From: Bacillota bacterium
GTDB taxonomy: Bacteria > Bacillota > Clostridia > Lachnospirales > Lachnospiraceae
Direction of reading: 5' to 3'
DNA length: 64,000 nucleotides
NCBI GenBank assembly: GCA_023411555.1
Contig: JAEYOQ010000036.1
Location: forward strand, 50,371-114,370
The position numbers and the translations under genes were made by a program. This document shows, piece after piece, positions 17,207 to 26,190 of the stretch. Within the stretch, counting starts at the first letter, position 1. Every line of letters begins with the position of its first letter. The notes below the pieces were generated by a model. That model was not told where the DNA came from. It saw only the letters and a program-made list of their open reading frames with translations, and did not search any database.

Positions 17207-19411
17207 TTACGATTTATCTTCAGTTCCCATATGATCAGCACGGAACTGGGATGGAGTAATTAACATTTCCTGCTTGAATTTCCGACGAAAACTGGATGAA
17301 TTTGTATAGCCTACAGCAATGCTGATTTCATCAACAGACATACTGGTATTGATAAGAAGCTCTTTGGCTTTGTTCAAACGCATAATCCAGAGATAATCTG
17401 CAAATCCGATGCCGAGCTCCTGTTTGAAGTAAATGCTCATTCGGGAAACACTGAGGTTGCATTTCTCTGCAAGGGTGGAAATGGAAAAGTCCGGCATACA
17501 ATAATGTTCTTCCATTAGCTGAATAAGGGGTGCAGTTTCGTGCATTTTTTTTAGTTGTTTTTCTTCATAGATAGCCAGTAACTCTTTGATATTCTGATGA
17601 ATTGCATCCGACTTTTCTATATAAGTGAAACTGCGGCAAAAATATAATGTCTCATAATAAATGTCACTATATGAATCAAAATTAATATCAGATAATAGCA
17701 AGTTGTTTGCAATTATGGTCAGCAGATCAATCAGAATGCAGTTAATGAAAAAAGCAGGCATTGGATTTTGTTCAGAGAAATGTAAACTTAATGTTGTAAA
17801 AAGCTCGCTTATCAATGCCTGTGCATTGGCAAAGTTGTTTTCCTTTAACAAAACAGATAAGGTATTCAGTTGTTTGTGCGGATATACATAGTTAGTCTGA
17901 ACTGGTGGAAGTGAGGAGAAAACTGCCACTGGATTCAGAGGCCATAAGCTGGAGGCGTGGTTTACATGCTCATAAAGAGAGGGAATATCCCAAGGAGAAT
18001 CTGTGCTATTGCTTATAGCGGTCAGATATCCTTTTTCCTTATGAATCTTTTCACAAAAATCCTTCAATGTGCGATCCTTGTCCATGGTATCGCCTGTGAA
18101 GTTTACAAGGTAAACGGAATTGTTCGGCTCTGTCTCCAGAAGAATGCAGGTTATGTCGGGGGGTAAAATATCATTAACACACTGTAATGCGTTTTCGGGA
18201 AGAGACGCCCCCTCACTTGTGGCTATTTTTATAATGTATATTTTATGATTGATGCTGGTGTCAAAAAAGGAATCAATATCTGGAAGAATGGTGCCTGAAC
18301 TGGCATATGGGGAAGCCAGTAGTGTGTTCAATAATGATTTTTGAATCATCAGCTGATATTTTTCAAGTTTTGTTTTAAGCAATAGATTGTGACTTTCCTT
18401 TTCGTAAAACGCTGTATTTAGCTGGTTGAGGTAACTATGTTTGGTGTCATAATCGGGAATCAAGGACTGAACTAATTTGTGGAGTGGTGAATAGGTTATG
18501 TTCAAGCTTAGGAAAATCAGAAAAAAGCCTGTAATGCATAGTAATGATAGTAAAAGGTATGTATTGGAAAAAGCGGTATTTATCTGACTAATCAATAAGT
18601 CGTTGGACAGCATGGATACCAGGAAAAGACTATTTTTTTGATTCTCATAGACACAAATGGAGGTAGAGGCATCTTGTTTATAGGTACCAGTTTCAAGAGA
18701 AAAGGTACCCAGATGGGGGGAGAGCTTGTCAAAGTTCTGTCCAGCCATATATTGTCCCATATTATTTAGCAGGACGACAACGGGCATTTCTGGTGAAGTT
18801 AGGCTTTTCAGTGAATCCAGAATGCTGGAAGAATTAAGTATGTAAAAGTAAACATAATTGGATTCCAAAGCATTGGGCGGAAAGTATATCCAATAGGAGG
18901 TCTGTGCATTGCTGACCAATATTAATTGTCCTGAGTAAGAATCATAATAAGAAGAAGGATTAAAGCAGATTATTCTTCCCGCCTGAGTTGTAATATAAAA
19001 GTTATCATCGTTATAGGTCACGTGCAGCTGGGTAGAAAGAACAGAACATGTGTTTTTTGGCATGTATATGATAGAACTAATCATATTGGATGTGGATACA
19101 TATATTTTCAATTCCTCATATGCCCTATAAAAATATTTGGTGTCTGTATGGTAACGAACTGAAGAAATAGTTGTGTTGGATGCAATACTGGAATCAATTT
19201 GTGTCAGATGTAAAATATCTTCATCCAGTTTTTGGGAAATATTTTTTAGCTGTAAACTGGCCTGTTCACATTGCAGGGCAAAATAATTTTTTGTAAGGTT
19301 ATTTCGCATAATCAGAAAGAAACCGAATATTAGAACTGTATAAATGATGAAATAAGAAAAAAAGTATCTCATAAAGTCATATGTCCTTGAAAGTTTGAAA
19401 TTATGAAACAT
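17207..19411 (-). CDS. AraC-family regulator with membrane-bound sensor domain
   Basis: A 734-residue regulator. A transmembrane helix (about 16-36, SYFIIYTVLIFGFFLIM) is followed by an extracytoplasmic sensor of about 240 residues and a second helix (about 287-308, TYLLLSLLCITGFFLIFLSL). A cytoplasmic linker leads to a C-terminal AraC double helix-turn-helix (about 635-730; FSISTLAEKCNLSVSRMSIY, then DEISIAVGYTNSSSFRRKFK). The layout resembles the large AraC membrane sensors beside YtcQ/LplB-type transporters in Firmicutes. GAGGG 8 nt upstream favours the ATG at 19411 over the GTG at 19426. It is divergent from the transporter operon with 288 nt between the starts, so it probably activates that operon when an extracellular oligosaccharide is sensed. 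Confidence 0.88.
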   Translation of the reverse strand: MFHNFKLSRTYDFMRYFFSYFIIYTVLIFGFFLIMRNNLTKNYFALQCEQASLQLKNISQKLDEDILHLTQIDSSIASNTTISSVRYHTDTKYFYRAYEELKIYVSTSNMISSIIYMPKNTCSVLSTQLHVTYNDDNFYITTQAGRIICFNPSSYYDSYSGQLILVSNAQTSYWIYFPPNALESNYVYFYILNSSSILDSLKSLTSPEMPVVVLLNNMGQYMAGQNFDKLSPHLGTFSLETGTYKQDASTSICVYENQKNSLFLVSMLSNDLLISQINTAFSNTYLLLSLLCITGFFLIFLSLNITYSPLHKLVQSLIPDYDTKHSYLNQLNTAFYEKESHNLLLKTKLEKYQLMIQKSLLNTLLASPYASSGTILPDIDSFFDTSINHKIYIIKIATSEGASLPENALQCVNDILPPDITCILLETEPNNSVYLVNFTGDTMDKDRTLKDFCEKIHKEKGYLTAISNSTDSPWDIPSLYEHVNHASSLWPLNPVAVFSSLPPVQTNYVYPHKQLNTLSVLLKENNFANAQALISELFTTLSLHFSEQNPMPAFFINCILIDLLTIIANNLLLSDINFDSYSDIYYETLYFCRSFTYIEKSDAIHQNIKELLAIYEEKQLKKMHETAPLIQLMEEHYCMPDFSISTLAEKCNLSVSRMSIYFKQELGIGFADYLWIMRLNKAKELLINTSMSVDEISIAVGYTNSSSFRRKFKQEMLITPSQFRADHMGTEDKS

Positions 19412-19699
19412 GCTAGTAGCCCTCACTTTATGTATATTGAATGTTTAGTATGTTGTATATTGTATATTGCATGGACTGGTTTGACAAGTTAAAGTTGCCA
19501 TATCATCCACATACATTATTTTTAAAAAAAATGTATGCTTATGCTGCAATTTTTTTAAAAAAACTGTTCCTTGAATCTAATCTATCCGTAAAGTAATATA
19601 ACACTATAAGTCGACAATATTTTCAGAAGCGGGCCCCGGAAGTAAATATTAAATGCTTTGACTTATGAAATGATAAATATAAAAAAGGAGATTCTTTTT
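19412..19699. promoter_or_regulatory. Divergent control region of element 2
   Basis: AT-rich spacer between the AraC sensor and the transporter operon. It holds the inverted repeat CATACATT (19510-19517) / AATGTATG (19530-19537) with a 12-nt gap, a candidate regulator site. No promoter matches consensus well, as expected for an activator-dependent operon. AAAAAAGGAG at 19681-19690 is the ribosome binding site of the binding-protein gene. Confidence 0.45.
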
Positions 19700-19712
19700 A
19701 TGAAAAAAAAAG
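19700..19712 (+). other. Nine-A tract causing an apparent start-proximal frameshift
   Basis: The ATG at 19700 has a proper ribosome binding site but is followed by nine A residues. Eight would give MKKVIALGSVVV joined in frame to MSISMLVGCG, a standard lipoprotein signal. With nine, that frame hits a stop within about 24 codons. The cause could be slippage, mutation or a sequence error. Confidence 0.8.
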
Positions 19713-19739
19713 GTTATAGCACTTGGCTCGGTAGTAGTT

Positions 19740-21311
19740 ATGAGCATATCTATGCTTGTTGGATGTGGAAAAACTGAAGGTACCAATACGAAAGAAACAG
19801 GAAAAACGGAAAGCGGTGCGCAGACTGAAACACAGGCAAAAGCCGAACCTGAAAAGAAAGAAATTACATTTCCATTAACCGAGACATTGAATTTTACTGC
19901 TATGGGTGTGCAGCCGAAATCGGAATATACTTATGATGACAACATTGCTTGGCAGTATGTAAGGGAACTGACAAATGTAAATTTTGAAATGACAGGAATT
20001 GTATCAAGTGAAGCATGGGAGAAGATGGGCCTGATCATGGCTAGTGGAGATTATCCGGAGGTAATCTATAAGCCTGCCATAGATGATAAAAAGTATGGTA
20101 TGGATGGTATTTTGATTCCACTGGAGGATTTAATTAGAGAATATGCTCCCAATCTTACAGCTATATTAGATGAAAGAAATTTATGGAAGTCAATGGAAGC
20201 TCCTGATGGGCATATTTACTCACTTCCAATGATTCAGAAGAGCTTTTCAAAATGTGACTCCATGTTCTACTGGATCAATCAGGAGTGGCTGGATAAGCTT
20301 AATATGGCTATGCCTACAAATAAAGATGAATTGTATAATGTATTAAAGGCATTTAAAGAGAATGATATGAATGGAAACGGAGTGCAGGATGAGATTCCTT
20401 TAGTTGTACCTGCTGGTTCTCATCCATACTCATTTGATAACCTGTTGGCTTACCTGGGAGATGGTTTATACTATGGCAATCACTTGATGATTATGGATGG
20501 AGAGATGCAGTATCTTCCTACTACAGACTATTTCAAGGAAGATTTCCTGAAATATTTTAAGAAGCTTTATGATGAGGGATTAATTAATCAGGATGCATTT
20601 ACCGCAAGCTTGGACCAGGTTGCTGCAGTTGGAAAGGGTGATAAGGATATTTATGGATTAATCTGGGGCTCATCACCATCTACTATGGTGAATGACGAAG
20701 AGAGTGAAAAATGGTTGGCCCTTAAGCCTTTTGATACTAATATGTTTGCTATCAATCAGGGTGCTCAGAGAAATGGTTTATGCATTACAGATAAGTGTAA
20801 GAATCCTGAAATTATAATAGCATGGGCAGATTTCTTCTATTCAGAAGAAGGTGGTAGAGTACTTCGTATGGGCGTTGAAGGAAAGAGCTATACACTGAAT
20901 AATGATGGTACCTTTACAGAGCTTGAGGATAATTTTGAAGCACTTGTATATCAGGCGACCTTTATGGGTGCAGCAGCAGTTCCTGGAATGGTTCCTGAAA
21001 TATATTATTCAGGTCAGATTGACCCTGCTACCAAGCATGTAAATTACGAATTATTCGCTGAGGGCTATGGTTCTCAGGCAGTTGGTGTGATTTGTCCGGA
21101 ACTTCTCTACACGGAAGAAGAAGAACAAGAGAATAGTATTATCACCACAGATACGAAGCAGTTAGTACAAAATTATATTGCAGAGGCAATAACCGGACTA
21201 ATTGATATTGATGCTACATGGGACGATTTTCAGAAGACACTGAAAGACATGCGTATTGAGACGTTCATAGAGAATAGTCGTGCAGGATATAAAAGAGCAT
21301 TCGCAGAATAG
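19740..21311 (+). CDS. Oligosaccharide ABC transporter binding lipoprotein (YtcQ/LipO-like), frameshifted 5' end
   Basis: A 523-residue open frame from the first in-frame ATG after the frameshift. Restoring one base in the A tract at 19703-19711 would start it at 19700 and add a basic signal-peptide front. The lipobox is MLVGC, with the Cys near residue 9 of this frame. The Glu/Thr/Lys-rich linker, NIAWQYVRELTNVNFEMTG, YKPAIDDKKYGMDGILIPLE, NDMNGNGVQDEIPLV and the C-terminal EAITGLIDIDATWDDFQKTL are typical of the large (about 530-residue) YtcQ/LipO class. It is the first gene of a transporter operon with LplB- and YtcP-like permeases. Without the 5' part, export would probably fail. It could be phase-variable, newly broken or a sequencing artefact. 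Confidence 0.85.
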   Translation: MSISMLVGCGKTEGTNTKETGKTESGAQTETQAKAEPEKKEITFPLTETLNFTAMGVQPKSEYTYDDNIAWQYVRELTNVNFEMTGIVSSEAWEKMGLIMASGDYPEVIYKPAIDDKKYGMDGILIPLEDLIREYAPNLTAILDERNLWKSMEAPDGHIYSLPMIQKSFSKCDSMFYWINQEWLDKLNMAMPTNKDELYNVLKAFKENDMNGNGVQDEIPLVVPAGSHPYSFDNLLAYLGDGLYYGNHLMIMDGEMQYLPTTDYFKEDFLKYFKKLYDEGLINQDAFTASLDQVAAVGKGDKDIYGLIWGSSPSTMVNDEESEKWLALKPFDTNMFAINQGAQRNGLCITDKCKNPEIIIAWADFFYSEEGGRVLRMGVEGKSYTLNNDGTFTELEDNFEALVYQATFMGAAAVPGMVPEIYYSGQIDPATKHVNYELFAEGYGSQAVGVICPELLYTEEEEQENSIITTDTKQLVQNYIAEAITGLIDIDATWDDFQKTLKDMRIETFIENSRAGYKRAFAE

Positions 21312-21322
21312 TAAACTATATT

Positions 21323-21363
21323 CTATATGTAAAAGGGGACTTTTTAGTCTCCTTTACATATAG
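21323..21363 (+). terminator. Intra-operon stem-loop after the element-2 binding-protein gene
   Basis: CTATATGTAAA (from 21323) pairs with a complementary arm ending in CATATAG at 21363. An inner GGGACT/AGTCTCC stem closes a short loop. It occupies the same place as the hairpin at 12011-12056 in element 1. Confidence 0.65.
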
Positions 21364-21382
21364 TTATTATTGGAGGAAATAT

Positions 21383-22291
21383 ATGTGGAAAGCATTGAAA
21401 AAAGATTTGAATCATAATTGGCTTATGTACATTATGATATTACCTGTTTTAGTTTACTTTATTGTATTTCACTATATTCCTATGTATGGAATTACCATTG
21501 CTTTTAAGGATTTCAATGTAAAACAAGGAATTTTAGGCAGTCCCTGGGTAGGGTTTGAAAATTTTGGAAGATTCTTTTCCTCCTATAATTTTGAAATGCT
21601 TATGAAAAATACTTTGGGCATCAGCTTATATAGTCTGGTTGTTGAATTCCCCCTTCCTATTGTTTTTGCCCTGTTACTTCATTATCTGAAGAATAAGCCG
21701 CTCAAGAAAGTTGTCCAGATGATATCTTATGCACCACATTTTCTTTCAACAGTAGTGATTTGCAGTATGCTGATTCTGTTTTGTAATGAAGATTCCGGCA
21801 TTTTCAATATTGTTGGCCAATTTTTTGGAATGAAACCAGTGAATTGGCTGGCAAAACCGGAGTGGTTTAAAAGTATTTATGTATGGAGTGGTTTATGGCA
21901 GGGAATGGGTTGGAGTGCTGTTATTTACCTGTCAGCGTTGTCCGGTGTGGATTATGAAATGCATGAGGCGGCAATTGTGGATGGAGCCAGTATTATTCAA
22001 AGAATGAGATATATTGATATTCCGTCCATTTCCCCGACGATTGTAATGTTACTTATTTTAAGGCTGGGTTCCATAATGGGTGTAGGATTTGAAAAAGTGT
22101 ACCTGATGCAAAATAGTTTGAATTATCGAGCTTCTCAGGTTATTTCCACCTATGTATATGAGGTAGGGCTTATACAAGGTGATTATAGTTTTTCAACAGC
22201 AGCCGGATTGTTTAATACCGTAATAAATGGGATATTGATTATATCTGCAAATAATTTTAGTAAGCGTGTACTAAAGGAAAGCTTGTGGTAA
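21383..22291 (+). CDS. Oligosaccharide ABC transporter permease, LplB/YteP type
   Basis: A 302-residue inner-membrane protein opening with the class-typical KDLNHNWLMYIMILPVLVYF and FHYIPMYGITIAFKDFN. It has six hydrophobic segments. The EAA motif is HEAAIVDGASIIQRMRYIDI (about 194-213). The C-terminus (SANNFSKRVLKESLW) is characteristic of LplB-like permeases that pair with YtcP. The ATG at 21383 is preceded by TTGGAGGA. It lies 12 nt from the next permease. With the YtcQ-like binding protein it should import uronate-rich oligosaccharides, judging from the GH88 and lyase genes downstream. Confidence 0.93.
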   Translation: MWKALKKDLNHNWLMYIMILPVLVYFIVFHYIPMYGITIAFKDFNVKQGILGSPWVGFENFGRFFSSYNFEMLMKNTLGISLYSLVVEFPLPIVFALLLHYLKNKPLKKVVQMISYAPHFLSTVVICSMLILFCNEDSGIFNIVGQFFGMKPVNWLAKPEWFKSIYVWSGLWQGMGWSAVIYLSALSGVDYEMHEAAIVDGASIIQRMRYIDIPSISPTIVMLLILRLGSIMGVGFEKVYLMQNSLNYRASQVISTYVYEVGLIQGDYSFSTAAGLFNTVINGILIISANNFSKRVLKESLW

Positions 22292-22303
22292 GGAGGACAG
22301 GAT

Positions 22304-23185
22304 ATGAAATCCTGCTATTCAGATAAGATTTTTAATGTAGTAAATGTAATGATAATGCTGGTGTTACTGGTAGTTTTTGCGTGGCCTATGTGGTTTGTAT
22401 TTATTGCATCCTTTAGTGACCCTAATTTGGTGAATGTTGGAGAGGTTTTACTACTTCCAAAAGATATTAATTTCAATGGATATAAGCTTATGATGGAATA
22501 TGGACCCATATGGACAGGATATGCCAATAGTATTTTTTACACTCTAGCGGGAACCCTGGCAAGTATGGTTATGACAATTTGTTTTGCGTATCCAATGTCA
22601 GATTCTGCTTTTAAACCGCGAAAGGTATTGATGATTTTTTTCATGATTACCATGTATTTTAGTGGTGGTCTAATCCCTACGTATTTATTGTTAAAAAATA
22701 TTCACGTTTTAAATACCAGATGGGCAATGATTATACCGGGTCTGGTCTCCGTGTATAATTCTCTGATTGTAAGATCCTATTTCATGAACAGTATACCTAG
22801 AGAATTAAAGGAAGCTTCTACGCTGGATGGTGCCAATTGTGTTCAGTATCTGATCAAGGTGGTATTACCGCTGTCGAAACCTGTATTAGCAGTAGTTGGA
22901 CTTTTTTATGCAGTAGATTATTGGAATAACTATACCAAAGCACTTTATTACATATATGATTCAAAATTATATCCATTACAGTCTATTTTGCGTGAACTTC
23001 TGGTGTCTACAAAATTAATGGAGAAGATGGCCTTGGATCCGGAGTTTATGCAAATGGCATATGAACAGGCACAAATGCTTAAATATGCTGTCATCATTGT
23101 AGCAGCTTTTCCGATGCTTTTGATTTACCCATTTGTTCAGAAGTTTTTTGTAAAGGGCGTTATGGTTGGGGCTGTGAAAGGTTAG
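22304..23185 (+). CDS. Oligosaccharide ABC transporter permease, YtcP type
   Basis: A 293-residue partner permease. VVFAWPMWFVFIASFSDP opens the first membrane region. KEASTLDGANCVQYLIKVVL is the EAA motif (about 167-186), and FVKGVMVGAVKG is the standard YtcP ending. AAGGAGG precedes the ATG at 22304. It is co-transcribed with the LplB-like gene (12-nt gap) and the GH88 gene (14 nt). As in element 1, no ATPase is encoded in the module. Confidence 0.93.
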   Translation: MKSCYSDKIFNVVNVMIMLVLLVVFAWPMWFVFIASFSDPNLVNVGEVLLLPKDINFNGYKLMMEYGPIWTGYANSIFYTLAGTLASMVMTICFAYPMSDSAFKPRKVLMIFFMITMYFSGGLIPTYLLLKNIHVLNTRWAMIIPGLVSVYNSLIVRSYFMNSIPRELKEASTLDGANCVQYLIKVVLPLSKPVLAVVGLFYAVDYWNNYTKALYYIYDSKLYPLQSILRELLVSTKLMEKMALDPEFMQMAYEQAQMLKYAVIIVAAFPMLLIYPFVQKFFVKGVMVGAVKG

Positions 23186-23199
23186 CAATGGAGGTTAAC

Positions 23200-24324
23200 A
23201 TGGAAGAACAGATTTGGCTACGAGAGGTATCCGATAAAATCAAGAAGAAAATGCTATATGTTGTCGAAAGAAGCGTAGATAAGGTTCCTTATACCACCAC
23301 AGATGGAATATTTGATGACCTTTCCGAATCAAATATATGTTGGTGGACCAATGGCTTCTGGGGAGGCATACTGTGGCAGCTTTATCATGCTACAGGGACA
23401 GAATTGTATCGTACAGAAGCAGAGAAGTTAGAAGAAAAGCTAGACAAGAACCTGATGAATTATATGCAGATGGATCATGACAGTGGCTTTCGCTGGCTTC
23501 CGACTGCCGTGGCAAATTATAGATTAACAGGAAGTCCTGCATCTAAGAATAGGGGTATTTTGGCTGCAGATAATTTGGCAGGCAGGTTTAATCCGGTAGG
23601 ACAGTTTATTCGTGCATGGAATTTTGGCAAGGTGCCGGAGGAAAAAGCAGGATGGGCTATTATTGATTGTATGATGAACCTGCCTCTCTTATATTGGACT
23701 TATGAGGAACTGAAGGACCCCAGATATATGCAGATCGCCACGATGCATGCGGATACTGCTATGGAGTACTTTATACGTGAGGATGGTTCAGTAAGACATA
23801 TCATCGAATTTGATCCTGCTAACGGCAGCTACCTTGGTTCACATGGCGGACAGGGCTATGCCCATGGCTCCTCCTGGACCAGAGGACAAGCTTGGGCAAT
23901 TTATGGGTTTGCCTTAAGCTATATTCATACAAAGAATAAAAAATATCTGAACTGTGCTAAGAGGGTTGCAAACTATTTCATTGTTAATACACCTGCGGAT
24001 GGATTGATTCCGGTTGATTTCAGACAGCCTGAAGAGCCGCACCTGGAGGATTCCACAGCAGCGGCGATTGCTGCCTGCGGTATGATCGAGATATCGAAGC
24101 ATTGTGAAGGTGCGGATCAAAGAATCTATCATAATGCTGCCATTCGTTTGCTACGAGCACTGGATGAGAAGCGTTGTAACTGGTCGGAGGAGGCAGATAA
24201 TATATTGGAAAAATGTACTGTTGCCTATCATGATGAAAAGCATGAATTCTCAATTATTTACGGTGATTACTACTTCATAGAAGCAATCTGGAAGCTGACA
24301 GAGCAGGAGTTGTTTATCTGGTAG
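23200..24324 (+). CDS. Unsaturated glucuronyl hydrolase-like enzyme, GH88 family
   Basis: A 374-residue cytoplasmic (alpha/alpha)6-barrel hydrolase that removes the 4,5-unsaturated uronic acid left by polysaccharide lyases. Family signs: WWTNGFWGGILWQLYHATG (about 46-64), MDHDSGFRWLPTAVANYRLT with the Asp of the hydration site (about 89-108), HGSSWTRGQAWAIYGFALSY (about 225-244) and EDSTAAAIAACGM. GGAGG at 23190-23194 points to the ATG at 23200 rather than 23188. No signal peptide, which fits action on imported lyase products. Related GH105 enzymes act on rhamnogalacturonan products; the motifs favour GH88, but the substrate (glycosaminoglycan, gellan or ulvan-like) cannot be told. Confidence 0.88.
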   Translation: MEEQIWLREVSDKIKKKMLYVVERSVDKVPYTTTDGIFDDLSESNICWWTNGFWGGILWQLYHATGTELYRTEAEKLEEKLDKNLMNYMQMDHDSGFRWLPTAVANYRLTGSPASKNRGILAADNLAGRFNPVGQFIRAWNFGKVPEEKAGWAIIDCMMNLPLLYWTYEELKDPRYMQIATMHADTAMEYFIREDGSVRHIIEFDPANGSYLGSHGGQGYAHGSSWTRGQAWAIYGFALSYIHTKNKKYLNCAKRVANYFIVNTPADGLIPVDFRQPEEPHLEDSTAAAIAACGMIEISKHCEGADQRIYHNAAIRLLRALDEKRCNWSEEADNILEKCTVAYHDEKHEFSIIYGDYYFIEAIWKLTEQELFIW

Positions 24325-24399
24325 AACAAACCAATCAGAGGGGCAGGCATATTAAGCTGATGTGAAATAATAAAAGGCATTAATTCAGACTTGGTACAT

Positions 24400-24433
24400 A
24401 CAATAGAAAGTGCGCTTTGCGACTTTCTATTGT
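24400..24433 (+). terminator. Stem-loop between the GH88 and lyase genes
   Basis: ACAATAGAAAGT (24400-24411) and ACTTTCTATTGT (24422-24433), a perfect 12-bp stem with a CGC/GCG inner stem. No U-run follows, so it is more likely a processing or attenuation structure than a full terminator. Confidence 0.6.
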
Positions 24434-24437
24434 CATG

Positions 24438-24455
24438 AACTAACACAAAGGGTAG
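24438..24455 (+). repeat. 18-nt repeat, copy 1
   Basis: AACTAACACAAAGGGTAG, identical to 51941-51958. In both places it follows an inverted repeat, precedes a gene and is followed by ATGTTA within 4 nt. Confidence 0.6.
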
Positions 24456-24489
24456 TCATGTTAGATAAGTCTGGAATAGGGAGGACTAC

Positions 24490-26163
24490 ATGGTTGTATT
24501 TGATAATTTACAGGATAAATTAGAGGAAATAAGAACAAATTCGTTTTATAAGCCTTTACTAGATGATATAAAAAAGTGCTATGATGCTGAAACAGAACAA
24601 GGTGTGCCTGTTCTTAGCTGGAAAAGGTTTAATATTTATTTTGAAAACGGCTCCAGAAAGGAGTATGAGGATGATTATTTTTGCCGTCGTACGAGACTGG
24701 ACTTTGCTGTGATTCTTTATCTAGTGTATAACGAGCAGTCTTATCTGGATGAAATCTGTGATTTGATCTGGCAAATCTGCGGTGAAATATCCTGGGTGCT
24801 TCCAGCCCATTTAAATGCAAATCCTATGAATAAATATCGAGCACAGATTGATCTGTTTGCTGCCGAAACCGGTCAGATGTTAGCAGAAATTTGGAGTCTG
24901 ATCGGAGATAAATTACCGGACAAGATAGGGCAATTAATGAGAAATGAAGTGAAGGAACGAATCTTTGATGCATATGAAAACGGTAGTTTTTGGTGGGAAC
25001 GCTTAAAATCCAACTGGGCAGCGGTATGTGCTGGAAGTGTGGGAATGGCATATATGTATCTGGCACCAGAGCGCTTCCCGAGTGTACAGGATAGAATTAT
25101 TCAAACCATGAATTCCTTCTTGTCCGGCTATGGAGAGGATGGCTGCTGCACAGAAGGACTTTCTTATTGGCAATATGGCTTTTGGTTCTATCTCAATTTC
25201 GCAGATATGTTGTATCGCTTTACCGAAGGAGAAGTGGATATGCTACATGGTAAGAAAATATCTAATATCGCACTGCTCCAACAAAATATGATTCTACGTA
25301 AGGGCATAACTGTGAGCTTTTCTGATGGCAGCATGGATAGAAGCTTTAGTAATATAGGCTTATATAGTTTTTTGAAACACAATTATGAAGGTTATATCAT
25401 GCCATCGTTTTATCATATGAGTGCCGGAGATCGGACAAAATTTTCTTGGCTAATCCGGAATTTACTGTGGTCCGTACCGGAGGATTATCGTTCAGAATCA
25501 GGAGTCGTAGATTGCAAAGCAATGAAGTATTATGAGAATGCACAGTGGTACATTGTTCGCAGAGAAAAATATTCCTTTGCAGCAAAGGTAGGTCATAACC
25601 AGGAAGAACATAATCATAATGATATAGGCAGCTTCATCTTTGCGGATGACAGTAATCAGCTGTTAGCAGACATAGGGGCTATGGAGTATACAAAGGCGAA
25701 TTTTGCACCTGAGACGCGGTATAGCTTATTGCAGAATTCTTCGTTAGGTCATTCTGTTCCAATTATTGATGGTGAAGGACAAAGATATGGTAAGGAGTAT
25801 CATGGTACTGTCCTCGTTGTCTCAGAACAGGAATTCACGATGGAAATTCAGGATGCATATGATACGGATATAAGGAAAATAACAAGAAGCTTTCAAATGT
25901 GTGACAATGGTATCATAATGTGCGATATTTTTGATGATGATAAGCTAGCCGAACATTGCATTACAGAAAGGTTTGTGTCAGTTGTGAAACCGGAGCTTAC
26001 AGAGGCAGGAATTCGTATCGGGAATGCAATTGTGAAAGCAGGGGGCTTTACAAGGATTACAGAAGAAATAATAAAGGATCACGCGGCACAGGATTTTGCA
26101 GTGTACTTGATCGATTACAGTGTATCAACACACAAATTTGTGATGAGTGTCGAACTAATTTAG
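24490..26163 (+). CDS. Heparinase II/III-family polysaccharide lyase-like protein
   Basis: A 557-residue protein without a signal peptide. The N-terminal ~330 residues are helical with many Trp/Tyr and fit the (alpha/alpha) toroid (FWWERLKSNWAAVCAGSVGM at about 160-179, DGCCTEGLSYWQYGFWFY). The C-terminal part is a beta-sandwich with the family motif HNQEEHNHNDIGSFIFAD (about 375-392) and LLADIGAMEYTKANF. Such proteins cleave uronic acid-containing glycans or oligosaccharides by beta-elimination. Lack of a secretion signal and the GH88 and transporter genes upstream suggest intracellular breakdown of imported uronate oligosaccharides; the GH88 enzyme would take the unsaturated product. The ATG at 24490 has AGGGAGGA upstream. 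Confidence 0.85.
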   Translation: MVVFDNLQDKLEEIRTNSFYKPLLDDIKKCYDAETEQGVPVLSWKRFNIYFENGSRKEYEDDYFCRRTRLDFAVILYLVYNEQSYLDEICDLIWQICGEISWVLPAHLNANPMNKYRAQIDLFAAETGQMLAEIWSLIGDKLPDKIGQLMRNEVKERIFDAYENGSFWWERLKSNWAAVCAGSVGMAYMYLAPERFPSVQDRIIQTMNSFLSGYGEDGCCTEGLSYWQYGFWFYLNFADMLYRFTEGEVDMLHGKKISNIALLQQNMILRKGITVSFSDGSMDRSFSNIGLYSFLKHNYEGYIMPSFYHMSAGDRTKFSWLIRNLLWSVPEDYRSESGVVDCKAMKYYENAQWYIVRREKYSFAAKVGHNQEEHNHNDIGSFIFADDSNQLLADIGAMEYTKANFAPETRYSLLQNSSLGHSVPIIDGEGQRYGKEYHGTVLVVSEQEFTMEIQDAYDTDIRKITRSFQMCDNGIIMCDIFDDDKLAEHCITERFVSVVKPELTEAGIRIGNAIVKAGGFTRITEEIIKDHAAQDFAVYLIDYSVSTHKFVMSVELI

Positions 26164-26190
26164 CCAATAAGGTACATAGGAGTTAAGACA

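Noticed and set aside
17046..17234. 62-residue open frame on the plus strand
   Set aside because: It runs through a terminator-like hairpin and into the end of the AraC-type gene; no ribosome binding site or recognisable protein.
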